From Paratinospora sagittata (lineage: Eukaryota; Streptophyta; Magnoliopsida; Ranunculales; Menispermaceae): a DNA stretch of 64,000 bases. The notes below the pieces were generated by a model, which saw nothing but the letters and a program-made list of their open reading frames with translations, was not told the origin of the DNA and made no database searches. Positions 10,375-21,600 of the stretch are shown here, in pieces. The stretch is from contig CM069593.1 of the NCBI GenBank assembly GCA_035771175.1, forward strand, positions 862,461-926,460, in the 5' to 3' direction. The position numbers were made by a program, and so were the translations under genes. Position 1 is the stretch's first letter. Each line of letters begins with the position of its first letter.

Positions 10375-11812
10375 TATCACGACCCCTACGTAGGGAGACG
10401 TCATGACCGACCCAGAATATCATATACGCCAAATTTAAATGTATACGATACTCTGTCAGTCTCGTCCTTCACGACAATACACCAAAAGTCACCAAAAATT
10501 TCGACATAACCTCTTCGTAAAACTGAAGTTCCACAAATCTTGATAGACTCATTCAATCTCACATAATCAAATATAGAATCACATACATCCATTCCACATA
10601 CACACATACATTTTCACATTCTTATCTCACAAGACTTATATACATCTAAGTTTCCAAAATATATACTTTATCATGTACCATTCTCATGTATACCATCAAT
10701 GTACATCTCACTAACTATTACACGTTGCTTGGTGTTATATATACATATACCAAAATAACAAAAATGTATACCCATCTCCCAAAGCAAACAACATACTCAC
10801 ATAGCAAATGTAAGCTCAACTCTCTGGAGCCTTACTTTTGCCCTTTCATCTACACCTATAATAAAAAGGGAGTGGGGTAAGCTACATCAAGCTCAGTGAG
10901 TAATATAATATTGGATTTACATTGCATCAATAGAAAATATGGCATTAAAAACATCATTATAAACTCATATGCAAATCAATGTAATTATCAATACATGATT
11001 TAAATACTTTTCTCGCCTCTCTATACATATCATAGAATGCATAAAAATAAAATTCTCGCCCTCAGGTAAGTAAATGAATCTGTATCCCTATTATGCATTT
11101 ATAGGGAGAATTCATGTTAACAAACCATTAGCTCGATCATTTCGAAGTAGTCAACAAACTTCTCTCTTTGGAACTGATCACATACTTTCCTTACTAGGGG
11201 TAAGTTGAAGTATGTTCGATTTTCAAATCAAAGAGTTTAAATACATCAATTAAACAATGCAATATGACAATCATACATGCACATCATTATCAAAACAGAG
11301 TTTATTTAATACAATGTCATACATAAGAACCAAATTAGAAATACTCACATTTATAAGATTTCGTATTAAGTCCACAGTCCAACACTTAGCCAATTTTCAC
11401 CACACAAGCATCACACTTGTGCCCAATTCAACATTAACTCACTGTAATTTAACATTGCACCACATTATACGTACATTCCACCACATCCTTTACTCAATTT
11501 AACACCAATTTAATCACAATTGACCAATAAAACAACTTACCCAATACATCTCAATTCTATTTTCCAGCATAAGTAGCACACTTATGCTCTTCACCAAACG
11601 CAGAATTATCAAATTCTATATCTCAAATCTCTACAAATCATATCACCAATCATTCAAAATTAGTTTTCAGCCATTAAAACACTTTAAAACCACATTGAAA
11701 TTAGGTTTCAAAACCCCTACTCTTATCAAGTTTTTAAACGTCAAAACACTTACCAATGCTCAAGCTATTGTTCTCCAACGATTTCCATTAATGAATCGTT
11801 CAATCTCATTTC

Positions 11813-12447
11813 TGTTGGTCAACCTCATGTTTTCACATGAGATGGTAGGTGGCCAACGTGTTTTGAATGGGCTGCATGGGAACCACATCAAATTCACGTG
11901 GAATATGTATGAATGCATTGGCAACAACAACTTCACGTGGGCAACAACAGCAGCCAACCTTCTTTGAACGACCAACACCAAAATCGCGTGGGATGCATGG
12001 GAGCCATGCATGAATCACGTGGGATGATCAATAAATTACAAAAATGCCCTCCATAACTCTATAAATATAACCTTGTTTCAACTCAAAAATTCAATCTGAG
12101 AGAGATCAAATATTCAGAGAGATCTAATTCTAGAGATCGAGAGAGCCTCAAAGAGAGTTTCTTTGAGAAGAAAAAGTGTGAGCCAATTTGTGAAGTGTTA
12201 TCCACAAATTGAAGATACATAGTTAGTGTATATTTGTGAGAGATCCACCGAAAGGTGACGTTTGTAATCTCATTATTATTATAGTGGAAGTCTTTAAGCG
12301 GCTTACGGGTCCCGTGGTTTTTACCTCTTTTTCAAGAGGGTTTTTCACGCTAAAATCTTTTGGTGTTATCTTTGTTGTATTTTTAGTTTAAAAAATTGTC
12401 CTGGGATTGTAGAATTTATTTATTTACATCCATCGTTTTTCCCAACA
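11813..12447 (+). repeat. 5' LTR of the copia element
   Basis: Runs from TGTTGGTCAACC to TTTTTCCCAACA and is 635 bp, the same length as the right LTR. A TATA-like motif at 12058-12070 and the GA-rich stretch after it mark the likely U3/R promoter region. Confidence 0.95.
12058..12070 (+). promoter_or_regulatory. LTR promoter TATA box
   Basis: TCTATAAATATAA inside the 5' LTR, with the same motif at the equivalent place in the 3' LTR (about 17012-17024). Transcription would start roughly 30 bp downstream. Inference from position; no transcript evidence. Confidence 0.55.
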
Positions 12448-12450
12448 AAG

Positions 12451-12462
12451 TGGTATCAGAGC
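12451..12462 (+). other. Copia primer-binding site
   Basis: TGGTATCAGAGC, complementary to the 3' end of initiator Met-tRNA, lies three bases after the 5' LTR. This is the standard plant copia minus-strand priming site. Confidence 0.95.
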
Positions 12463-12696
12463 CTGGGTCGTTTTCAGCAAAGGTACGGTTCATACATACA
12501 TTACTATTCACGTATACGTCACTATTTAGAATAGTAATACTATTCATAGAATACTTTTCACGGAGCACTATTTACAATGGCACTATTTATATAGTACTAT
12601 TCACAAGGGGTACTATTTATTGAGTACTATTCACATAGTACTATTCATCGTCGGAAAAGTGTCAAGCTCCGCGAAACCTGTTGACTGACAACTCAA

Positions 12697-13638
12697 ATGG
12701 AGGAGAGCACAAGCAATATGTACACAGGCAATATGATCAGGTTGACTGCATTTAATTATGCAATTTGGAAGCCGAAGATGGAGGATCTTTTATACATTAA
12801 AGATCTGTGGAAGCCGATTATAATGCCGAAGGAGGAAGCTGTGACTACAACTTCAACAGATGACAAGACATCAAAAACAACCAGCACAGACACTGATTGG
12901 GTCGTGCTGAACTGAAAGTGTGCTGCTCAAATCAGACAATGGATCGACAAGAGCATTTTCCAAAATTTTGCTAATGAACACGATGCTTACGTTCTTTGGC
13001 AAAAGTTGGAGACAATGTATGCAAGGACAACCGTACAGAATAAAGCTAATCTGATACGACGATTAGTCAATTTGAAGTATAAAGATGGAAGCAGCGTATC
13101 GGAACACATGAGTGAGTTCTAAGGCATTGTAGATCAACTCAACTCTATGATGATGATCGTAGATGACGAGCTACAAGCGTTGTTGTTGACGAGTTCTCTA
13201 CAAAAAAGTTGGGACACTCTAGTTGTGTCAGTTAGTAACTCAGCTCCTGGCGGCAAGCTTACCATGGAAATGGTAAAAGACAGAATGTTGAACGAAGAGT
13301 CTCGACGAAAAGACAATGGTTATACTCCTGAAATTGAAGCACTTGTCATGGAAAAACAAGGCAAGCGTGAATGGCACGGAAGGAGTAAAAGCAGAAATCC
13401 TCGTAACCAAAGTCAGCAAAGAGGACGCTCAAAGTTCAGATCGTGGCATGACAAGAAGTGTCATCACTGCGGCAAGCCCGGACACTTCATTCGAGAATGT
13501 CGAAAGTTAAAGGCGGAACGATCCATAATCAAGAAGCAGAAACTCGAACAAATGACACCGCAACTCTTACTGAAGAAGTCGTCATTGTTCGAGATGCTGA
13601 TTATGTCACCCTTGCAAGTCAAGACTCTACATGGGTAG
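12697..13638 (+). pseudogene. Copia gag with zinc knuckle, interrupted by two stops
   Basis: The frame starts at the ATG at 12697 and reads as a copia gag: an early Y-x-x-W-K-P-K-M-E-D-L block (residues ~24-33), a UBN2-type middle (IRQWIDKSIF, WQKLETMY, NLKYKDGSSVSEHM) and a CCHC knuckle, C-H-H-C-G-K-P-G-H-F-I-R-E-C, at about 13459-13500. Two in-frame stops cut it: TGA at 12913-12915 and TAA at 13120-13122. After the knuckle the frame runs into unrelated sequence because of a one-base frameshift relative to pol. In related elements gag and pol are one frame, so this is decay, not a programmed shift. Confidence 0.9.
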
Positions 13639-16600
13639 TTGACTCAGGCGCGTCCTACCATGTCACCTTACGACGAGATTTCTTCTCAGCCTACACGCAA
13701 GGTGATTTCGGACGAGTGAGGATGAAAAATGATGATGCATCCAAAATTATCGGCATCGGTAATATTTATTTAGAAACTAACCTTGGATACAAGTTACTCT
13801 TGAAAGATGTGAGACATGTTCCAGATATCCGCCTCAATTTGATCTCCACCGGAATGCTTGATGACGATGGCTACAATAATAACTTTGGTGAAGGAAAATG
13901 GAAGCTCACCAAAGGAAACTTGGTAGTAGCCAGAGGCAAGAAAGATGCATCACTCTACCACACAGAAGCCAAGCTGTGTAAAGAAGAAGTAAATACCATG
14001 AGGAAAGAAGTTCCCACCGAGTTATGGCATAAGCGGCTCGGCCACATGAGTGAAAAGGGTCTCAGAATTCTTTCCAAGAAGCACTTGCCAGGAATGACAG
14101 GTACATCTTTACGTACTTGTGTTGATTGTATTATGGGTAAACAACATAGAGTTGCATTTCGTAGTTCCCCACCATCTAGAAAGACAAATATTCTAGATTT
14201 AATACACACAGATGTCTGTACAATGAGTTGTAAGACACTAGGAGGTGCTCACTATTTTGTGACTTTTATTGATGATCACTCTAGAAAAGTGTGGGCCTTT
14301 GCTTTGAAAACTAAAGATCAAGTGCAGGAAGTTTTCAAGCAATTTCATGTAAAAGTTGAGAGAGAAACTGGCAGACGATTGAAGTGTGTACGATCAGACA
14401 ATGGCGGTGAGTATTGAGGATCATTCGAAGAGTACTGCAGAAATTTTGACATCAGGCTGGAAAAATCGGTACCAAAGACACCTCAACACAACGGTGTCGC
14501 AGAGAGGATGAATAGAACCATTTGTGAAAGAGTCAGATGTATGCTCTCAAATGCAAAACTGCCAAACTCCTATTGGGGGGAGGCAATGAGGACAGCGGTT
14601 GATTTAATCAACCTTTCTCCATCAGTTCCACTGAACTACGACGTACCAGAAAAAGTTTGGACGGGGAAAGACGTTTCTTACAAACACTTGAAAGTATTCG
14701 GCTGCAGAGCATTTGTTCACATCCCTAGAGACGAGAGGTCCAAGCTGGATGGAAAAGCGAAGCAGTGTATCTTTGTGGGATATTCCCATGAAGAATTCGG
14801 CTACAGACTTTGGGATCCTGTCAACAAAAGGATTGTCAGAAGCAGAGACGTGGTGTTTCTTGAAGATCAGACGATCGAGGATTTTCAGAAACCTGAGAAG
14901 CCACAATCAGAAGAACTTCCAGTGAATCTGGAACCAGTCTCTCCATCAACAAATTCAGATGACAAGGAAGCTGCACCAGATACTGATGATAATGTTCCAC
15001 CAGCTCAAAGTTCAGAACAAGAACAAGTTCCTGAACAAATTCCTGAACAAGTTCCTGAACAAATTCCTGAACAAGTTCCTGAACAAGTTCAACCAGAAGC
15101 ACAGCTAAGGAAATCTACCAGAGAGCGACAACCAAGTCAAAGATATCCTCCTAGTGACTATGTGATGCTCACTGACGGGGGAGAACCGGAGAGCTATACT
15201 GAAGCTATCACTGACCAACATAAGACTGAGTGGATGAAAGCCATGCAGGAAGAAATGAAATCTCTGCATGAGAACCACACATTTGACTTGGTGAAATTAC
15301 CGCAGGGAAAGAAAGCCCTCAAGAACAAGTGGGTGTACAGGATCAAAAGCGAAGAAGGTAGCTCGCAACCTCGATACAAAGCAAGATTGGTTGTGAAAGG
15401 ATTCAGACAAAAGAAAGGCGTTGACTTCGATGAAATCTTCTCACCGGTGGTAAAAATGTCTTCAATCCGAGTTGTTCTTGGCTTGGCAGCTAGTCTTAAT
15501 CTGGAGGTTGAACAACTTGATGTAAAAACCGCATTCTTACACGATGATCTTGACGAGGAAATCTATATGGAGCAGCCCGAAGGTTTCCAAGCCAAAAGAA
15601 AAGAGAAACTGGTATGCAGGCTAAAGAAAAGTCTGTATGGTTTGAAACAGGCACCGAGGCAGTGGTATAAAAAGTTTGACTCGTTCATGGAGCAAACGGA
15701 GTACAACCGAACGACAGCTGATCACTGCGTCTTCATCAAGAAATTCTCTGATGGTGATTTTATTATTCTTTTGCTTTATGTTGATGATATGTTAATTGTA
15801 GGCCAAGATATGGGCAAGATTAACACGTTGAAGAAAGAGTTGAGCAAGTCCTTTGCCATGAAAGACTTAGGACCCGCAAAGCAAATCCTTGGCATGAAGA
15901 TTGTTCGTGACAGGAAGAATAAGAGACTTTGGCTATCTCAAGAAAAGTATATTGAGAAAGTTTTAGAGCGGTTCAACATGAGCAAAGCTAAACCTGTTAG
16001 TTCTCCACTGGCAAGCCACTTCAAGCTTAATTCGAGCCAGTGTCCTTCAAGCGAAGAAGAGAAATCAGAGATAAGCAAGGTACCTTATGCATCGGTAGTT
16101 GGCAGTCTAATGTACGCTATGGTTTGCACCAGACCAGACATTGCTCATGCTGTTGGTGTTGTGAGTCGATTTCTATCAAATCCTGGAAAGGAACATTGGA
16201 CAACAGTCAAATGGATACTCAGGTATCTTAGAGGTACTTCTAGTCATTGTTTATGTTTTGGTAATAATAAATCTGTATTAGAAGGATTTACAGATTCAGA
16301 TATGGCTGGCGATGTGGATACGAGAAAGTCGATATCCGGGTACCTAATAACCTTTGCAGGGGGAGCTGTCTCATGGCAATCACGATTACATAAGTGTATT
16401 GCTTTAAGTACCACAGAAGCAGAGTACATAGCAATCACTGAAGGTTGTAAGGAGATCTTGTGGATGAAAAAGTTCTTACATGAATTGCATCAGAACCAAG
16501 AAAAATATGTTCTTTATTGCGACAGTCAAAGCGCAATTCACCTCAGCAAGAACTCAACCTTCCATTCAAGGTCCAAGCACATCGACGTGCGGTATCATTG

Positions 16601-16750
16601 GATTCGTGATGTGCTGGAAAATAAACTGCTGCAAGTTGAGATGATCCATACTAATGACAATGGGCAGATATGATGACGAAGTCCCTAACCAGCGAAAAAC
16701 TTGCTATCTGTAGAGAGATTGCAGGTGTGGAGGAGCCCTGTTCCACATGA
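13501..16750 (+). pseudogene. Copia pol: protease, integrase, RT, RNase H, broken
   Basis: One frame carries, in order, protease (WVVDSGASYHVT near 13632), the integrase zinc region (W-H-K-R-L-G-H-M and C-x-x-C near 14025-14130), the integrase core (HTDVC near 14206; SDNGGEY near 14395), reverse transcriptase (LDVKTAFLHDDLDEEIYMEQ near 15518; the catalytic LYVDDM near 15775) and RNase H (STTEAEYIA near 16409; LYCDSQSAI near 16513). A TGA at 14415-14417 splits the integrase immediately after SDNGGEY. Near 16665 one G appears lost from a G run, ending the frame at 16673; the expected A-D-M-M-T-K ending continues in the next frame to a stop at 16748-16750. The linker after the integrase has VPEQ/IPEQ repeats. 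Confidence 0.93.
15024..15092 (+). repeat. 12-bp coding microrepeat (VPEQ/IPEQ)
   Basis: Alternating GTTCCTGAACAA and ATTCCTGAACAA units encode a run of VPEQ/IPEQ tetrapeptides in the acidic linker between the copia integrase and reverse transcriptase. Such a run expands by slippage; it is linker, not a domain. Confidence 0.9.
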
Positions 16751-16766
16751 GGTGGAGGGGGAGATT
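16750..16766 (+). other. Copia polypurine tract
   Basis: AGGTGGAGGGGGAGATT ends directly at the first base of the 3' LTR. It is the plus-strand priming site expected there. Confidence 0.9.
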
Positions 16767-17401
16767 TGTTGGTCAACCTCATGTTTTCACATGAGATGGT
16801 AGGTGGCCAACGTGTTTTGAATGGGCTGCATGGGAACCACATCAAATTCACGTGGAATATGTATGAATGCATTGGCAACAACAACTTCACGTGGGCAACA
16901 ACAGCAGCCAACCTTCTTTGAACGACCAACACCAAAATCGCGTGGGATGCATGGGAGCCATGCATGAATCACGTGGGATGATCAACAAATTACAAAAATG
17001 CCCTCCATAACTCTATAAATATAACCTTGTTTCAACTCAAAAATTTAATATGAGAGAGATCAAATATTCAGAGAGATCTAATTCTAGAGATCTAGAGAGC
17101 CTCAAAGAGAGTTTCTTTGAGAAGAAAAAGTGTGAGCCAATTTGTGAAGTGCTATCCACAAATTGAAGATACATAGTTAGTGTATATTTGTGAGAGATCC
17201 ACCGAAAGGTGACGTTTGTAATCTCATTATTATTATAGTGGAAGTCTTTAAGCGGCTTACGGGTCCCGTGGTTTTTACCTCTTTTTCAAGAGGGTTTTCC
17301 ACGCTAAAATCTTTTTGTGTTATCTTTGTTGTATTTTTAGTTTGGGAAATTGTCCTGGGATTGTAGAATTTATTTCTTTACATCCATCGTTTTTCCCAAC
17401 A
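16767..17401 (+). repeat. 3' LTR of the copia element
   Basis: 635 bp, collinear with the 5' LTR with about 11 substitutions by eye and no gaps. It ends CCCAACA, followed by the duplicated target ATTTC. Confidence 0.95.
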
Positions 17402-18424
17402 ATTTCAAACCCCTCAATTTTCAGCTTGTAATCTAGCCATTGAAACCATTTAAATCTCACATAAGATGAACAAAAGGAAGAAATGAGCTCAAAACTGAAA
17501 TTTCTAACCTAAAATCACAAGTTCATACCTTGGATTTTGGATCTAGACGACTCTCCTTCTCTTCTTCCTCTATTTCGTTATCTGTGCAATTCTCTTGCTC
17601 ATTTTGGTTTTCACTTCAACCAACAAGCTTCAACGTTTCTATTAGCTTGACAGCAAGCTAGACATGTGTTGCATTGAACACTTAAGTGGCAACAACTCAT
17701 GCCCATTAAGTGGCAACTTAAAATTCAGCTAAGTGGCATCATTAATTTGTTGTATGTGGCAACACTTGTGGCTGCATTTTGATCAAGCCAATAAATTTAA
17801 TGAAGTGACTACATTATCTAATAAGTAGCAACTCAAAATTCAGCACACTCATATATGTTTTAACATATGATTGCTAGCAATTACACACATAGTGAAAAGT
17901 GTCCAACACATGTGGCAGCCTCAAATGCAATTAGGTGGCAATCTAAGTGCTAGTCAAGACATGTGTCTTGCCACATGGACACATCAAGTGGTTGAGACAT
18001 ATGTCTTGCAATATGTATATAAATATGTCTGACAATATATATAAGTCAACGTACAAGTTTGATTTATACATACAAGGTGTTACAATTTTTTTACATACAT
18101 TTTTTTATTACTAATTTTTTGGCACATAGGAGGTGTCTTCCTTTCTTTCGGACGAAGCTAATATACTCAAATTTAAATATAATAGAAATGTTTGGGCTAA
18201 ACCCTAAACCCTCCTACAAAAACGAATAAATGAGCTTATATCATAATTTACTCCTTACTTCGATTCTTTTAAATGACACAGGGTTCCATTGAATCACTGG
18301 TCTTCTTCGCTTCTTCCCCTTCTGTCCTTCGTTTTCCCTCGCGAGCTCACTCTTCACCCTTGGGGTTTTCCAGAGAGCTCCAACGTCTTTCTTCGTCGCC
18401 TCTCTTCGCGTGTTCAGACAGAAA

Positions 18425-18552
18425 GTAAGAGGAGAACATACATGAATTAGGGTTTTACAGATTAACGTTCTTATTGGAGGGTTTTGATGAATTAGGGTTT
18501 TTTTTAAGTTTTGTTTTAGAAAAGAAGAAAGATTAGGTTATTATTTTCACAG
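18425..18552 (+). other. Probable 5'-UTR intron of the HUB2-like gene
   Basis: A donor, GAAA|GTAAGA, at 18425 and an acceptor, TTTTCACAG, ending at 18552 would remove 128 nt from the leader. The CT-rich sequence before it (about 18290-18424) looks like a plant 5' UTR. No transcript data; inference from splice signals. Confidence 0.45.
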
Positions 18553-18580
18553 GTCTTCTTAATTATAAAACTCCACTTTA

Positions 18581-18607
18581 ATGGTGGCGTCTGTGGTAAA
18601 GGCGTAA
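18581..18607 (+). promoter_or_regulatory. 8-codon uORF ending on the HUB2 start codon (TAATG)
   Basis: An upstream ATG at 18581 opens an eight-codon frame (MVASVVKA) whose TAA stop at 18605-18607 shares its last base with the main ATG at 18607. Ribosomes translating it would stop exactly at the main start. This is seen directly in the sequence; an effect on translation is inference. Confidence 0.7.
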
Positions 18608-21600
18608 TGGAAAACGCAGACGGCGAAGAGCCCGAGAAAAAAAGGCGTATTCTGAGCTCTGATCCGTCCGCCATGGCCAGGAGTTCACCTACTTCACCTG
18701 ACGAAAGAACTGTGCGTTTCTTTTTCTCTTTCTTTTAATTTTCCTCTGTGGTTTTTGATGTACATTCGATTATCAATTTTTTTTTTTTTGTTTATGTGAA
18801 CAATTGCTGGTTATATTTGATGAATTGTATTTGCGGGTTTTTGTCTATTTATTAGAGGTTTTGAGGAGTTAAATGAGTTGTGGATTATTGGCATGTTTTT
18901 GAATTGACAAAACTGCTTGGATTTTGGGTAAAAATGAAGTGATTACTTGTAAATATTCACATTGAAACCCTAAGGCTATTTTTGTGAGGTTGTTAGTGCT
19001 GACCGTTTGTTTCATTTTTGAAAAAAATTGCGTTTGAGGGTTTTTTTTCTTATATATATCCTGAATCTTAATTTCATATTGAGGCTCATGGTTCTTCATG
19101 GCTTGATTTGCTTCCCTCTGGAGTTTTTTTATAATTTTAAAATATATTGAGATCTAGTTATGATCTTTATGGAGCAAGGGATGTTGTTTTTCCGATACAA
19201 TGTGTGTGTCTCTCTCTCTTCTTTTATTTTTTTTCCAAAAATAATGATTAAAAGAATTAGTTGCTGTAGGATTTTGAAACACGTGGAAATATCAAGAACC
19301 GAGGAGGGAATTTTGAAAATTCTTTGTTTGTGATTGAGAATCCATTTTACATTATTGAAAATCTCGATATCTCTTTATCTACTTGAAGTGAAACAATATT
19401 CAGTGTACATTTCTCTTTAAATTACCAAGCAATACTACTGTTGAGCTATTTATATCTGATTCAATGACTTTAATTTAGTTATTACATTTACTTGCTAATG
19501 TACATATTTCTTCACAATATACCATGTTGGTACTTGTACGTTGAATGCGGATAGTTTAACTTTTTGCTTAAGTTATAGTGGCAAAACTATATAATATTTA
19601 ACAAAGAAAAACACTTTTAATGAAAAAGCATTAATAGAAACAATGGTCCTTATTAGTTGAATTTAGTTAGTTAGGAAGGGTGTAAGATGGGAGATACTTT
19701 ATGGAATTTGATATGTGTGTCCATTGCAAAACATGAATGGAAAGATGGAAAAAAGAAACATGAACTTTCATGGAAAGAAGATGAAAATAAGAAGCATGGT
19801 TTAAAATGGGAAATGGTGAAGGCATGCTACAACACAAGATTTTTTTATTTTATTTTTTTGCTTAAATTTAGTGCAGAACTCTTATTACTTTGTAATAGCT
19901 TAAAGATTGTTTAAAAGAATAGGAGGATATTTTTGAAAGAATTGGCAAAATGGTTTCAATTTGAGCATTTGGAGTATTCTCTTTAGAATAAGATAGATAG
20001 ATGTATGTTATCTTTTGCCACTTGTTTGTAACTTTGTAATTTGTTAAACAGTCAAAACACTGAGATGCTAAAAATCCTTGATAAAGATATTAATTCTATT
20101 TTGCTTTCCTTCAAATATTATTTTACTGTTAAAGGTGCAATTCATCAAGATTAGTTTAACAGAATAAGGGGGAGAGTGATGAACTGGACATTTGGCTGTG
20201 CTTGTGATGGAGGATAAGAAAGAGAAGAGGAGAGAGAGACGTAATCAATATTTTTCAATTCATTCAATCATGCCTTAACTTTATTACATGCCCTTATTTA
20301 TAAATATCTAAATTACCTAATTTGATTCTTACTAAAATTCTAGGAAATATAAAATCTGAACATTCTTTATATAATCTTGAAAGTAAACTCCTACTAAATT
20401 GTAAAATCCAAATCCTTCTAAAATAAAATCACACTAAATAAATCACAATAATTACTAAAATTAAATATCTAAAATATTATTTTATTTATTCCTATTCTCG
20501 TGCCACATTATTCTCTTCCTCTTGAAGAACTCAACTCCAATGAGTTAAATTTCAAGCACTCCCATTGTGTGGTAGAGATTAGGGTTTTTGATGAAATTAA
20601 TAAGCAAATCACAGGCCAAAGAGGAGTCTCTTTTGTCCAATGGCTTTGAATTGTAGAGCATGTAAATGTCATCACTGCTGCAAGAAAGTTGACTATTATA
20701 TGCCATGGGAAAAGGATAGGCAAAGAGATAAAATAAATGAGATTTTGAGATAAGAGTGAAAAAGGAATGAGTGTTAGAGTTGGGCGAGACAACACTGAAG
20801 AGAGAGAGAAACTGAAAGCGAGAGCAAGAGAGAAACTAAAAGTTAGAGCGAGAGAGAGAAGTAAAATGCATGATAGAAAGCATCGAAGATGAAATAGTGG
20901 TACTTAGAGAATGTTAGAAGAAAGAGAGAGAAAGATAGAGAGCAAGAGGGAAAGAGAAATAGAAAAGTGGGAAGTAATACAAATAATGTGGCAAGAGAAT
21001 AGGAGTAAATAAAACAATATTTAAGTTCTTTAATTTTAGTAGTTATTGTGATTTATTTAGTATGATTTTATTTTAGGAGGAGTTAAATTTTATTATTTAA
21101 TTGGATTTTAGTTTCATGATTTTGTACAGAATCAATTCTTGTTTTAGTAATATTCTGATTTTATATTTTGTAGGATTTTAGTAAGAATCAAATTAGGTAG
21201 TTTAGATATTTATAAATAAGGGCATGTAATAGAGTTAAGGCATGATTGAATGAATTGAAAAGTATTGATTATTGATCTCTCCCTCCTCTTCTTCTCTCTC
21301 TTCTCTTTCTTGTCTTGCATCAACTTGCTTTGTGAGGAAGAGGGATCAAGAGCAACATTTTGAAGGGGGTGAGGGATGGATTGTACTTGTTTCCTTCAAC
21401 TTGGAGTTATGGTGGCTTTGCTAGAACTTGATGCTATGGTCCTCAGTCATCTTCTAGACTATGGGCTCCACTATTATCATTTTGAACATATTAAGAATTC
21501 ATTCTTTTGAGTGATAGGAAGTTATCTTACCTCGCACGATAGTTGAGTTTTTTTTTTTTTTTTTTTTCTGTCATAGATGTGGATCCGCTTATCACATGCA

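Larger units (their letters stand above)
11813..17401 (+). mobile_element. Ty1/copia retrotransposon, Tork/Tnt1-like, full structure, coding-dead
   Basis: The 5589-bp element has 635-bp LTRs (11813-12447 and 16767-17401), TG...CA ends and a perfect 5-bp target duplication, ATTTC, at 11808-11812 and 17402-17406. A primer-binding site complementary to initiator Met-tRNA lies at 12451 and a purine tract abuts the right LTR. The gag-zinc knuckle-protease-integrase-RT-RNase H order is copia-type, and the integrase and RT resemble the Tnt1/Tork lineage. I count about 11 differences between the LTRs (about 98% identity), so the insertion is fairly recent. Coding decay: stops at 12913-12915, 13120-13122 and 14415-14417, a frameshift between the zinc knuckle and protease, and another near 16665. 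It could move only in trans. It lies inside the probable solo LTR. Confidence 0.96.
10375..18084 (+). repeat. Probable solo LTR, split by the copia insertion
   Basis: The left end, ATCACGACCCC, resembles the TGTCACGACCC start common in plant LTRs with the first G changed to A. The right end is AAGGTGTTACA at 18074-18084, matching the usual ...GTGTTACA end. Without the 5.6-kb copia element and its duplicated ATTTC the unit is about 2.1 kb. Inside are features typical of this LTR type: TATAATAAAAAGGGAGTGGG near 10857, GCTCAGTGAGTAATATAATA near 10890, and degenerate AAGTGGCAACT repeats near 17690-17960. The flanks (TTTTT against ATTTT) do not give a clean TSD. No internal domain or second LTR is visible. 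The assignment rests on end motifs. Confidence 0.45.

Noticed and set aside
20796..20960. GAGAGA-rich tract as a regulatory GAGA element
   Set aside because: It lies in the core of a transposon-like foldback and reads as simple-sequence expansion.
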